A program made the position numbers and the translations under genes. Positions 11,501 through 25,267 of a stretch of 64,000 nt of DNA are shown here, piece after piece; the stretch's first letter is position 1, and every line of letters starts with the position of its first letter. Origin of the DNA: Echiichthys vipera (Eukaryota > Chordata > Actinopteri > Perciformes > Trachinidae); contig OY829649.1 in the NCBI GenBank assembly GCA_963691815.1, positions 34,463,112 to 34,527,111 on the forward strand. Reading direction: 5' to 3'. Below the pieces are notes generated by a model that was given only the letters and a program-made list of their open reading frames with translations, was not told the DNA's origin and did not search any database.

Positions 11501-14500
11501 GAGTTTGACACCCCTGCCGTAGACTATATGTTGTGGTTAAAGCTCTGGAAAAAAGTGGACTTTGACTTATGAATGTATCTGTTTGTCAAGCTACTATTCC
11601 TATGAAGTTCCACGCCCATTACACAGCTATTTTCACAGGCTGAGTAGTCCACCCTGTGACCAGTAAACTGCCATATTAAGTGTTAAATCGGTTGGAGTTC
11701 CCCTGTTAATGTACCCTGACTGTCCTGTTTACACCCTCTGTTTGAAAGCACCACGCCATGCAGAGCCCGAGGTACAGCTTTTGTCCAGAGGAGGCTTGTT
11801 GCTGACATAATGGCACAGCTGCCTCATGTGGACCTTGCTTTGTGGATTACCCGAAGTCTGGATTTATGTTCTGATGTTGTAATAACATTACTGTGCACGT
11901 TGCTGGATTAGGCCTCAGGCAGGAAGCCGCTTTGAGGCTGAAGTTTGTGCAATAAACTGCTCTTTGTTGTGGTTAGTGACTTTAAGGGAGCAGTTGGAAA
12001 GTTTTTTTGGTGTATTTATCAAATCTATTAAAGGAGCCTAATAAAGCTAACTTCGTGAAGATGCCTTGTGCTCCAGTTAGCGGAGTATTGTGTAACTATA
12101 AGACAAGACTTCATAAACTGTACAGTGTCAGTGGTTCTACCCAAATGAAGACTGTAAGATCTGGTGTGTGTGTGTTCATGTTCTGCAGCCTGTCATGGAA
12201 CATGTGAACGCTGCTGCAGACAGAGTTGACGTCCCCGCTGCTGTTGTGTGAGTGTTTTTGTCTGGCATGGTGGCCTGGGAAAAAATGACTTAGCATTAGA
12301 AACACCTACTAACACAAACTCATACTTGTCCTGCCGCTGCTCAGCTGCATCGCTGCGTGACATCTTCGTGAAACGGCCAGTGTAAAATTGACACTCTCAG
12401 GGGACTTTTTTCTATGAATAGAAGAATAAGTGTTGTCTCCTGGTCTCCTGGTTTCTGGTTATCTAGGCCAGTTGTCAAACATAGCTGCGAATAGAGCTGC
12501 TGATTAGCTGTGGGCCTTTAAGGAGGCCAACTCTCTGATGGGTCTATTTTGCCATAATTAATTATCATCATGACATTGACATGCCAGTGGCCACCGCGTT
12601 TCTGAAAGGGTCTGAGTGAGTAGACTGTCTCATGGTTAATGTATTACAGTGAGGTGGCATAGAGGACGAGGTCGGCCAAAAGGGAAATAATAAATCTCAC
12701 CACTAGTTTAATCATAGTCCCTCATCAATCAGTCAACCAATCAGGATTTTGTCTTTTAGGAGGCATTTACCAGAAGTCAGGACCTGGCCCTGTTTCTGTA
12801 GACAGACAGGTCTGTCTGTCATGCTGTGACATTAATAGAAAGTGTCTGCCTGAAAAGGTGATGAAGGCTGTCTGACTGTCTTGGCCTCGGTCCAGAGATT
12901 GGCACTACTTGCTGCCTCAGCAGGAGTCACACCGGTGCTGGTCTACCCTCCCGGTTAATTGCAGACTCATGAATATTTGAGGTTCCTCTAGGATAAGCCC
13001 AGACAGGCCTATCATTGTACCTGAATATTATCATCTGAGGTTTGGTGGTCAAGAAAGCTAAAGAATTCAGCCTCTCCCTTTCCTCCAGTAAATGTAAGCC
13101 TACAAGAGGAAGTGCTGGCAGCTCTAAAGGGAAGTCAAGTTTGTGTGTGTATGTGTGTGTATATAAGACACCTGTTCTTCTGTGCAGTGTACTGGGTAAA
13201 GTGGTCAAAAGCTGGCAGGCCATCAGTACACCAGGCCAGGCATTGCCAGCTGCTCTCTTAGTAAAAGCCATGAATAGTCTTTTTGTTCCTCCCTATCAGA
13301 AAACACTTGTTTAAAAACTATGCAAGACTGTTCACACACACATTATCCTTTTAGCTCCTCTATTGACAAACTAACATACACGTTTCCATAGATGAACCTT
13401 TTATAGCAGAACAATCTTTGGCATGTTTATGAGCCCGAGGGCCTCCCCCGGCTCAGTGATCCTCCCTCGTGCTCGGCCTCAGCCCTATGGTCCTGCAGTC
13501 TCAGCTCCCCTCCCTGGTCCCTCTCAAAGGGCCCTCTGTGCTGCTGGCTGGCAGGCCAAGTGTTTATGGAATGTCTCAGCTGCTTGTGGGGTGTGGGGGG
13601 AAACGGCTAATGAAATGTTAAGTGTTGTATGAGTTCACCTCTCTCACCACGGGCTGACCCGTGAAGCTTTTTGTGTCAGTGGTCAGAGTTGGTTCAAGAC
13701 TAAATGTTGATACAGCCTGACAAAAAAAAAGTTAACGGTACCATATTGTAAAAAGTGAGATGTATTTTTAAAAATATATAATAAAGCAGGTCTAGGTGCT
13801 ATATATAAATACAGTGAAAGTATCAAAATGCTCAATCCAAAGAGATTTAGGTTCACACCCCGTATTCAAAAATTGTTCCTTTAAACTATACTAAAATGCT
13901 GCTGTTTCAGTGCTGTTACAGTCATTCCCCGGCTGCAATGACAGTGCAGCGATGCAGAGAGCCCAGATGCGAAAGACCTAGATATGCTGACCAATCGGAG
14001 CAGAGTGGGCTTTTTTTAGGAGGGGGACTTAAAGCTGGGGAGGTAGAATGCAAAAAAACACCAGAATTTGAAGTAGAGTGAGGGCCAATCCACACAGAGA
14101 CATGTTTTCCTTGTATCGTTTTTGCCGACCATCCACACGCAGCCGGCGTTATTGGAGCCTGTGTTACGGTATCTTTTGAAACCGGGTCCCAGAGTGGGAA
14201 GATTTGAAAACGCCCCCCATAGTGTTGTCCTCTGGAATCCTCCACCTCCGGCTTCTAACCCCCGCGGCGTCACACAACAACAACAACAGTGCTGCTGCGT
14301 GAGAGGAGAGAGACGGACCCATAGACTGTTTACTGAACTGGACTCTGAGCCACATGCATGGGAATGAATTAGGCCGACTACATATTTCTTCCCTCTCCCT
14401 GATGCTTTGAATAAGTCTCCAAATTGGTCGCTAGTCGCTTTTTATAAATGAAGTTGCTAAAAAGGTCTGTAAAGTTGAATCTAGTGAGAAAGTGACCGCC

Positions 14501-17500
14501 TGTGAGTGCTGCTCAGTCGCTTCTTCCTGATACTGTTACATAGCGGCATTTCTCTGAAGATTCCTATCCTGTTTTCTTTACAAGCTTGTGAACCTTTAAA
14601 TCTTTGAGTCTCCATGCTGTGATTTGAAACTCTCACTAAACATTACGTAACATTAAGTAGCCGCAGCCCTGAGATTTAAGCTACATTTAGCAGAAGCAAC
14701 ATTTTCTCCCCATCTCCGAAAAGCATTGCCGATATTGACACGTTTTGTTCTTTTTTATACAACCTGTGGTTTTATTGTGTTCGTCAGACTCTCTTTAGAC
14801 TCAGACAGTAGCGTCTCATAGATAAAGACAAAATGTTACAAAGAGTTTTAAAGCCTTTTAAACCGTAGCCAAAGGCTCACAGATCGGAGCGCACGGATGC
14901 AGCCGGCAGCCGCTCCAGGACCAATAAACATGGTGCTAAATGTTGATTGTAATGCTGATAATGATAACTAAATTATAACGGCCGTCAGACATTGCTGTAA
15001 TGTAGGAACAGGCTTTTCCCCCCCAGTAAGAGCCCGTGCACTGTTAGCTTTAACCAACTTGTTAAATGCAAACGTGCTGTAAAACCTGTGTTGCCGGGCA
15101 GATTAGGACTGAGCCGATGACCTTAAAGCACATCAGGTGTGGTCTGTTCACTAATATTTAATTCTATTCAAGCATGCAAATTAATATTTGATCATAAGTG
15201 GAGGTCACTGTGATGAGGCTGATCCAATTCAATGTGTTCATCGTCTGCGAATACAAGCAATGTCAGCAGTTGAGCTCACTAAAAAAACAACTACATAAAC
15301 ATGAGGCACGAGATAAAGACTGGCCAGGCTCTAGTTTGAATTATGAGTTTTTAAAAACAAGTCAAATCAGATAAATCCCCCATAAAATAACCCAATAGGA
15401 CTAAATAGCTACTGTACCATTTAACACACGCAGTTATTCCCGTCTGCCTCAACGAAGCTAATCTGTGTGTAGCCAGTGCGTACACGTGCTTCATTGTCTG
15501 TTTATTTTAACAGACTGGAACCATTATTGGGCTTTGATTTTCTCTGTTATGCAGCACATTACAAGCAGTAGTCTGACCACCCTGAGCTATTTCAACACAC
15601 ACTGATTAGTAGGTGTGCTGGGCTGGGCGGCCCACTTCTGACCTACACTGCTCAATGACTGGCACTAATTTTAGGCTGCCCTACAGCACATCAGAGACGA
15701 CTGCTGGTGGGCCTCGCTGCCTCCACCACCACTGTGGTTTAAAGAGCCCTCTAATGCAGCGGACGCTTCAGACGGCCCGGGAAGTGATGATGATCTGTCA
15801 GCTGACATTTTTCTATAGTCTGCCAAAACACACAGCCATTGTCTGCATTTCTCACAACAGATGCCCCAGTTACACTATGGGGTTAAAGGGACGCTCCACC
15901 AATTTTACACGTCAAAGTCAGTTAAGTACTCACAGAGAGTACCACACAGCCCGTGGAGACCGTTGTTTAACGTGTTCTGTTGCTTTGGAGGAGTTTGTCA
16001 AGTCTGAGAAATCCACAGTTACCAACATGATGTCACTTGAGAAATTAAGTCGAGTGACATCATGTGAGTAATGGTGGACTTTGGCGACTACAAATGTTCT
16101 GCCATGGCTCTGGGGATGGCAATGTCTTGTTGGTTGGTTGGTTGGATGGACTCTCCATTACTTTGGTCCAGATTTAAATATCTTAACAACTGTTAAATGG
16201 ATTGCCATGACGTTTTGTACGGACATTAATGGTCCTACAGACTTTGGTTTTCAGGTGTTGATGAATTGTTTGACTTTTCATCTGGTACCGTCATCAGGGT
16301 AAATTTTCGACTTTGGTGTATGATCAAATACCAAAGACACTGTGCTGTATAAAATATGGACATTTAGTCTTCATGACATCACCCATAGGCAGGGCTGTGA
16401 ACTAGCGGTCGCTACTCGCCCAATGCGTCGCACTGAAATAGCTCCCCCGACGTCACCGCTGTAGAAAACTGTAATTAAATTAATAATATAAAAATGTATT
16501 TCCTCTTTTCTAAGCCTTTATTGCTATATAATACCGTTCTCTCAATGAAAAGTACTGAAACAGATGTTTATGCAACAAAGGATATGGTGTGGATGGAGCT
16601 GAGGCGGGCTGAATGAAGTACAACCTATCACGTAATGCGCCCACGCTCTTTATTTTGCAGAACTTTAAGCTTTAATTTAATGTATTTATAACAGGTGAGT
16701 TATACAAAATGTCACCCTTGTACAGTTGTCATGAACTGGGAATTATCTATAAAGAACAAAATCAGTTATTTCTGCTGTAAAGTCTGCACTTTAACATTGA
16801 GGTCTATGGTCTACGCTTGTGGAGCCAGCCTCAAATGACCATTTGAGGAACTGCAGGTTTTGGCACTTTAACATTGTCTTCCTCTTTTTGCCAAGGAAGT
16901 TGCCGCTTGCCAGATACAGGCAAAACGAATGATATATCCTTCAGCTTCAGCTGTACTTCTCGTTTAGTACTAATACGCAAATGTTAGCATGCTAAGAGGC
17001 TAAACTAAGACATCAGCACGTTAGCATTGCCATTTTGAGAATGCTAGCATTTAGGTTAAAACACCGCAGTACCTAAAAACAGCCTCTCAGAACTGCATAG
17101 AAACATAGCTTCAGACTCTCAACAGGAAGCCTTCTTTACAACAGTATTACTCCGGCTGGGGCCCTTCTGTGTGGAGTTTGCATGTTGTCCCCGTGTCTGC
17201 GTGGGTTTTCTCCGGGTTCTCCGGTTTCCTCCCACAGTCCAAAGACGTGCAGGTGTTGGGTTCATTGATGACTCTAAATCACCCGTAGGTGTGAATGGTT
17301 GTCTGTCTCTGTTTGTCTCTATGTGTCCTGTGATAGACTGGCGTCCTGTCCAGGGTGGACCCCGCCTCACACCCGATCTCAGCTGGGATCGGCTCCAGCC
17401 CCCCCGCGACCCCGACAGGGACAAGCGGTTGAAGATGAATGAATAAATGAATTACGGGAAATATAGGGTCCATGAACTTGACCCAGGATATCCTAGCTTC

Positions 17501-20500
17501 TGTTACATTATTATTTATTTGATTTATTTTTTTTAATCTGCCCTTTGCAAGTCTTTACGGAAGTCCAAAATGTTCAATGCCTCTAACAGTTGCTCACTAT
17601 TAAAAATAATGTGATGATGACAGGATTTGAGGTCAGCTCAGTGACGGACAGAGAGCCCCTCCTCAGCAGACTCAAGTAGACTCTTTGTCGACTGGAGACC
17701 TACAGTATATGTCACCAAAGATTCACTGTGAAGTGCATTGCATATAAATCCATCGAGATTTTTCCACTTGTCGTGAAGTGTGGAAAACTACCAGTGTCTG
17801 AAGAGCCATCACCTTCAGCCAGTTCCCCTCCCTGCCACTGCTGTTTCCCCAGTGACCGCACAGTCTGCAGGAGAATCCATTTGCTGGAGCCATAAAGTGG
17901 CGCTAAGCTTTTAACAACATCTCACATTGGCATCTTCTGCTGCAACCTTTCTCTCCAGATCTATACAAGCATCAGAGAGGCGACAGAAAGGCTGTCCTTC
18001 ATTGTATCTTTTTTGCTCTGTGGTGAATAATAGATGTTTAAATCTCTTTCTAAGCTGGATCGATCAACACAATCTCTACGGGGTGTTTGTTTCTGGGAGC
18101 ATGCAATCTGAATTCTGTCCATCAGCCGACTGATCTTTGTGCGGATGGTCAATACGTTCTCAGCGGGGAACAACAAGTGGGCTCTGATTCTCTCCTAATG
18201 TCAGCATTACAAGCGAGAGTCTGTCCCCCCCTGAGCTATTTAAACACACTGATCAGCGATCGGTCAATGTGCCGGGCTGGGCAGCACTGTGCCTCTTCCC
18301 ACTGGTGAAATGGAGAATTATGGATGCTGCTATTCTAGTTCCAGCTCTTTCTGGGACAAATCAATAAACAACTTTGCGGTTTGACTTTTATTTTTGTGAT
18401 TTGTTCCCGTCAGTCGAATAGAATTGATATTTTATCAGTGGTTCTTTTAACAGAAGTGAAATGGAGGTCCAGATTAGATCCACAGCCTGTTTATCTGATC
18501 GTAACTTTCCACTTTGTGTTGTTTCCAGGACCAATCCGGCTGTTAAGACGTTATGAACACCCTTTCAAAATATGATTTCTGGGTCCACGCCCTTCCGAGC
18601 TTCGTGTTTCTACAACGCTGCAGTGCCGTGTTCCCCGTTGTTTGATCAGATCTGAGCTTTAAAAAACACAACGTAATTGTCATTTTACCTCTTTCTTGTC
18701 AATGAAAAAGGGGTCTAACTGATGAAAGAGGTGATTGTAATTTATCACGTTCGGCCATCGGAACGCTTCGACCCGGATATCTTATTTTGAAAGGGTGTTA
18801 CGTCCGACTTAACGGCCTGATAGCGAGCTCTTTCTTCCCCATATTTCACATCAATGTCCTGCTATGAAGTGCATTTGTGTCCTCGCCACGTGATGATGGC
18901 AATCATTTGGAAACCAAACACAAGCTTTCATTCATTCATTCATTCATCTTCAACCGCTTGTCCCTGTTGGGGTCGCAGGGGGCTGGAGCTGATCCCAGCT
19001 GACATTGGGCGTGAGGCGGGGTCCACCCTGGACAGGACGCCAGTCTATCACAGGACACATAGAGACGAACAGAGACAGACAACCATTCACACCTACGGGT
19101 GATTTAGAGTCATCAATGAACCGAACACCTGCACGTCTTTGGACTGTGGGAGGAAACCGGAGAACCCGGAGAAAACCCACGCAGACACGGGGAGAACATG
19201 CAAACTCCACACAGAAGGGCCCCAGCCAGGGTTCGAACCAGAAACCCTCTCGCTGTGAGGTGACAGTGCTAACCACCATACCGCCATGTCGCCCCATAAA
19301 AAAAAGAATATTTGCCAAAGCATCCCAAAGGGAAAGTTCCCTCTTCTTTCGATACTGTGTGAGCTCCTGATTATTCCTGTGATGGTGAATCTCTGATGCT
19401 GTGTCTCTGCTGCACATCTGTCGCTCTCTGCCTGTTTACCGTAGTTCATCTCTATGGATTAGGATTAGGGCTTTGGATGTGTCTTTGCTTTGTCATCAAT
19501 AGGACCCCGACCGTGTCCCTTGTGTTAAACTGCTGTGTTTGTCTCGGGAGCATGGCTTTTGTTTGCATGCTGGAGGAAGGAAAGGTGTATCACGGTGATT
19601 GATGACTCTCCAGAAGGAGACGTTTGGAGTTAGGTGCCAGTTGTTTGTTTGGCCAAGTCCTTAAATATCCCTGGGGTCTATTTGTAGTCAGGGTGTTTTC
19701 CGCGTGGTAGTGTGGGAAAAGCAAAGTTGCTGTATATTGTGCATTAAAAAGGCGATTTCAAGCATAATAGTGCTTTTTTTTGGGATGATTTCTTATAATC
19801 TGACATGTTTAAGACCATGACTTGTGGGAATTCAGTCCAAATTAAATTCTTGAAAAACACAGAATTACCGAGTTCGGAGAGAGTGCAAAACAAAATCAGC
19901 TCCTCTCTGATCCACGGCTCCACTCGGCTCACAACTACAGCTGTCGGGCTCAGCAGTCTTATGTAATGTCATTAGAATGTATTTATTACAGCTCTATTGC
20001 ACAGTTGAAACCATTTTAAGCTACGGCAGGTTGGGCGTGGGGCAGAGGACACATGCTGTAGAACTAAAGGTTTGCTCCGTAATGATCTCTTTTCAGCAGA
20101 CACAAGAACAAAACGTGACTCTTTCGCTATGACCTCTGATGTGTAGCTTCTAATATCAACGCTGTGTTATGGAGCATTATTTCCACTCTGACACATCAGC
20201 CGAGCCAACAGCCAAATCCAGTTTATGACAGATATACCTGTATCAGCATGTGTTGGTCGATATGTTATATACAGTTGGCGCCAATGAAATTATTTCCAAA
20301 GGTATTTGTGATTGAAGTGAAAGGCTGTAGCTACCATCGAGGACTTTGAGGTCATGTCCTCTGTAATCTTCTTTGAATATGGGGTGTTTTCAATAATAGA
20401 GTTTACATTCTGCTTTTACAAGCATATTTCATGTGTTTTAGACAGAATCTTCTTCAAGTTTGACTTCATCCAGAATTACTGTACATACCTATCATCATAG

Positions 20501-23500
20501 AAATGGGTTTAAAGCAGCCTTTCAGACCATATTAGGATATCAATTTTATGGATGTTCGATATTGGCTTTTCTGCCGATATCCGATATTCCGATATTGTCC
20601 AACCCTTAGCAGCCTTTTTACACCAAAATTCATCACATATCACCTATTATGGAATTAACACATTATGCCTAATTGTATTGTGATGCCCCACTGGATGCAG
20701 ACATAAATGCAACACGGCTTTTCAAATGTAAACACAGTCTGTACAAAATAAGTTATTGAAAAAAGTGCCATTCATTTATTTGTTTGTGTTTTTAGAGAGA
20801 ATATTTTGCCTCAAACAAAACTACAGACATTATCAAAACAAGGAAGATGCATATCTTCAGTCCAGAGTAGTAAACAAACATAGTTTTCTTTTCCCAGACT
20901 GAGGAACGACTGAGCCGTAACTTGGCAAATAATACAATCAATAAATTAGCAGTCAAGCTCAACATGTTAACCTGTATTGGATCTCATGGATACAGCACCA
21001 GAAATTAGCTTCTCGACGTGACGGTAAACAACGCTGTACAGTTCGGATAAGCACTGGTCTGAGAAATACTTCGACTGGGCACGAGATAACGGGGCTCGAG
21101 GAACTCCACACGTTTGGTGAATCCGGCATCCTGAACGATAGAAAAAGGTTTGTTTCTGGTGTCGGCTGTTGCTTCTTTTCATCACTGTGCTGCACAGATG
21201 TAGCGTTTAACTCCGCATGATTGTTCTTGAGGTGGGTGATCAAATGTGATGTATTAAAGGAAGACGCCTTGTTTCCTCCTCTCATAACTAACGCCTTGCA
21301 GTCATTGCAAAGCGCACATTTACTGTTAATAGGTGACACTTGGAAATACTTCCAAACCACGGACATCTCATGCACCGGGCGAGCTGAAGCTTGTTGGCCA
21401 CGGTTAGCAACCTACGAATGAAGCGTGTTGTTGTTGTTATACGTCATCAAGCACGCGCCTGTAAACGGCCCGTGTTGCATTCAGGTACACTCGGAAATGC
21501 TGAAGCCTACAGAACTAACATCGGTTGTAAAAACCCGATACCGATAATTCCCGATATTACATTTTTAACTCAATATCGTCCGATAATATCGGTGGGCCGA
21601 TATTATCGGACATCCCTAATCAATTAGTTTTTTTTGTATTTTGTTGTTTTTGATTGTTTGTTTTATTCAACAATCTGCACTTATGATGATACAGTGTTGT
21701 GTATGTGCACTGTTCCTCTTTAATGTATAATACATCCCCGTATCTCTCTCCAGCAACCCCCTCCCTGCTCATAAGAATAAACAAGGATAAATAAATAACA
21801 TTAATAATAATAATCATAATAATTGAATAGAATACATCAATATAAATAATAGAATAGTTGTACGACTAAAATATCAATCTATGATCTTTTAAATGTTCCA
21901 AAAATGTACCAGAGTTTGGTGGATGGTTAGACTCAAATAGAGTTTGTATAGGTTAGATATTTAAAAAATAATCGGCTTTAAATTGACGTGTGTACCTCCT
22001 GTAGCAGGAACTACCACAGAGGTGGTTTTGAGTATTTTACCAGGTTTTCGTGTCTGTCTGCGGACAGATTTTGTCACTGGGTCCCAACCGTGCAAGTTTT
22101 AGTAAAAACTTTACAGGCGTGTTGAGATTAAAATAACCTAGATCAAAGATGGGTGTGGTCTGAGCAAGGGAGTAGGGAAGGGGCCACCCCCGCAGTGTAC
22201 GACCCTCACCTGATTTGGTAATAGCATCCCAACTTTGCAAGACACAGTCACAAAACTTTACAGGTGTGTCGCTGAGTTCAAGATGAAGGTCAAAGTTAAA
22301 AATGGGTGTGATCAAGCAAGGGGAGTGAGGTGGGGTAGGGGGTTGGTAAGTAAAAGGGGCCATTGTCCTCCACTTTCGACCCCTGGCCCGATTTGGCGTC
22401 ATGGCTGGTGTGATCCCATCACAAGATGGTCTCTAGTTTAGAGTTGTGGTCGGCGGCGGCTGGTGGCTGAGTGGTTAGAGCAGTCGCCCCATGTAAAGAG
22501 GCTGAAAGTCCTCGAGGCAGCGGCCGTGGGTTTGACTCCGACCTGCGGCCCTTTGCTGCGTGACTCCCCCTCTCTCTCTCACCCCATTTCCTAACTGTCC
22601 TATCAAACAAAGGCTCGAAAAACTGGTTATCACTAATTTTCAGATCTGTAACGTGTAAGTAGATCTTTTAAAATCTAAAACATCAACATTGTAACAGCCC
22701 GTATACATCGTTCTCTACTGTGTCACAACTGTTGAGACTTTAAAAGTGCAATCTGATTCTGTTCTTGGGTTTTGTTTGTTCACCTCTTGTTAAAAAAAGG
22801 TTACAAACAGTTTCGCAATCAGGGCAAACAAAGGACACGGGGACAGGTTAGATATAAACAAGCAGGATGGAGGAAAAAGCAGGAAGAACCGGGTCTGGGA
22901 TGTCTGAAAGAGCGGTGCCTTTAACTGTAAAAGTTCATCAGAGTTAGCAGGAATGTTAATATGTTAGCCGTGACCGATAGCTCAATGTGTGTATTTGGAG
23001 CGAGAGCGAGAGAGCTGTTTGTGAAAAGATGACCTTGGTGCAGAAAGCCTGCTTCCTCTCTGGAGCAGATGAATGGCTGAATTTTCCGGACAGACCTGCC
23101 GAGACACTTCCTCAGTAGCGGGACCTTGTGATCGCTAGAGCACCCGTGCTAACAGGGGGAACAATTTTGATGTGCACTTCTTTTTTTTCTCACACTTACT
23201 CACGGCCATGTGCATTTACAAATGTCCCCGTAAAAGATACAAATGGCCTCGTGTTAATTAAAGAACAACACATTTGTAAATCCTCCTCTTGTTTTGTAGT
23301 GTTTTTCTAAGCTCGGGCTGTTTCTTTTTCCTGGAAGGAGATAGTTTGTGGGTCCGAGGCCGCTGCCCGAGAGAGGATGTGTTATTCATCCAGCAGCGGG
23401 GCTGATGTATAATCTCCCTGGAACACAGAGTGGCCTTTCACATGGACTTCCCCTGTGCTCGGACGCTGTTTGGTTTGCAGTCGTCTCTTCCTCATGCAGT

Positions 23501-25231
23501 CAACACAGCTCTCTGCCCCGTGTGCTCGGCCCAGTGTGTTTGTTTGAGGCCTTTGTCGCGGCCTCTGCGGATGTCGTCCCGTCAGCCCGCGTGTCTTCCC
23601 AGGCTCCTCCAGGGTGACTCGTCTTTATCCTCCCCCAGTTTCCGGAATCCTCTCCTTCCTGTTTTCAAAGTGAGGCGAACCAGTTTTGCAGCCTCTTTTT
23701 AACATACCTCACTCGCTAGACATGTCTGCCTTATTTTTTATCGCCGCCGTCGGAGCTGTCTACCCTGCATCTGCCCATCCTTTGCCGACGATAATGATGA
23801 TAAATGCTGGTGAGTCAGGGGGTGGTTGACAGTAATTACAGGATGCAGAGCCTGTGCTGATCCTCATCTTCTGGCTGTCCTAAAAAGTCTGAAATCACAG
23901 GGATGATGAGTACAACATCTATTTCTGACTTGTTACACTTGTTTCTGGCACATGCTCTCAGCACGGTGCAAGACGTGGGTTTCTACCACACAATGAACAT
24001 CTTTGCTGCCCATTTTTCTTATTTTCCCGACCAACTGTGCTGCTTACAGACACACAGAGTGAATATTATACCCGCGTACAGCAGCACCATTCAGATTCCC
24101 TCTGACACTATACAACAACAAGGCTGGCATGAGCGGAGCACGTGTGTTGCTCCTGCAGTTTCCCAGGCTTATCCACTTGGCTGGCACGAGCCCTCGGTGT
24201 CTGGCACAGGCCGTGTGGTAGATTTGCGGAGGTCACAGGTTTGGGAAGGTTAAAAGAGGATTTGATAGAAAGACAAATGGCGGTACAAGACTGCACGCTG
24301 CTCGGTGTGTGTCAGCTTTTGGTTGATGTGTGTGTCCTTTTTCAATATGAGAAGAATTTTATTTTGTTTTATTTTAGGCTTAATATACAGGCGATGGACA
24401 AAATAACAGCAACAACTAACAACTAACAATTTAATGCTGTCAGTGATCATGAAAGATAATCGAGATAAGGCGATTATTGTGCCGCATTCTAGTTATTTAG
24501 TATTTTTATAAGATTTATTTAAACGTATATATATTTATATGTTATTTATTCACTTGTCTCATTTTATTTAGATGTATATTATCAAAGAAAACCCACTATT
24601 AGAAAGATTTAAAAGTTCAATAAAGTTAAATAAATGCAAAATGGTGTTAAGTCACAGCGATCTCAATATTGACCAGAATAATTGTGATTATGATTTTTGA
24701 CATAATGGAGCAGCCCTGTTATAGAGAGCAGCTTTGTTATACTTTATCAATTGATAAAACACAAGATCACTCAATATCAACTGAAATAATGAAGGTATTA
24801 ATAATGGATTTCACCATATTTCTATAATTTCCTTATTAGCTTTGTTATTATATTGGAATCCAAACAGAAAAAGATGTTTCAGCTCGCAGTATTTCCCATG
24901 ATGTTGTGTTTACTACACAGCTTCACAGTTTAATGGCAGCCCATGTGACTATTGTCCTTTGTTTCTCACAGATGCTCCTTACAGTGAGACCCCTCCATCA
25001 TATGTGTACGATCTGGAGCCCTCAGAGGAGCACACGCCTCGCCACGACTCTCTATCCTTCACCGGATCCCCGTCCTCCTCGCCACGACTCTGCTCCAAGA
25101 GCCGAAGCAGCCGAGACACCCAGTCCTCTGGCTCCCTGGAGTCCACGCTGTCGGTAATGTTACTGGGTCAACTCCCACCAACATCTCTGGCACGTTCACG
25201 GTGCTGTTGCTGCTGCTGCTGCTGCTGCTGC

Positions 25232-25267
<36 letters not shown>

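Noticed and set aside
12800..12822. Near-palindromic CAGACAG/CTGTCTG sequence that might be a SMAD site
   Set aside because: Too short and too common to support without other evidence.
18950..19417. 155-codon frame (minus) and similar 110-130-codon frames at 26147 and 38163
   Set aside because: They are readings through copies of the same SINE; the shared peptides reflect the repeat, not a gene family.
22455..22540. tRNA-like sequence
   Set aside because: It is the head of a SINE with extra bases between A and B boxes and no folded acceptor stem; the same applies to the heads at 322 and 18928-19298.
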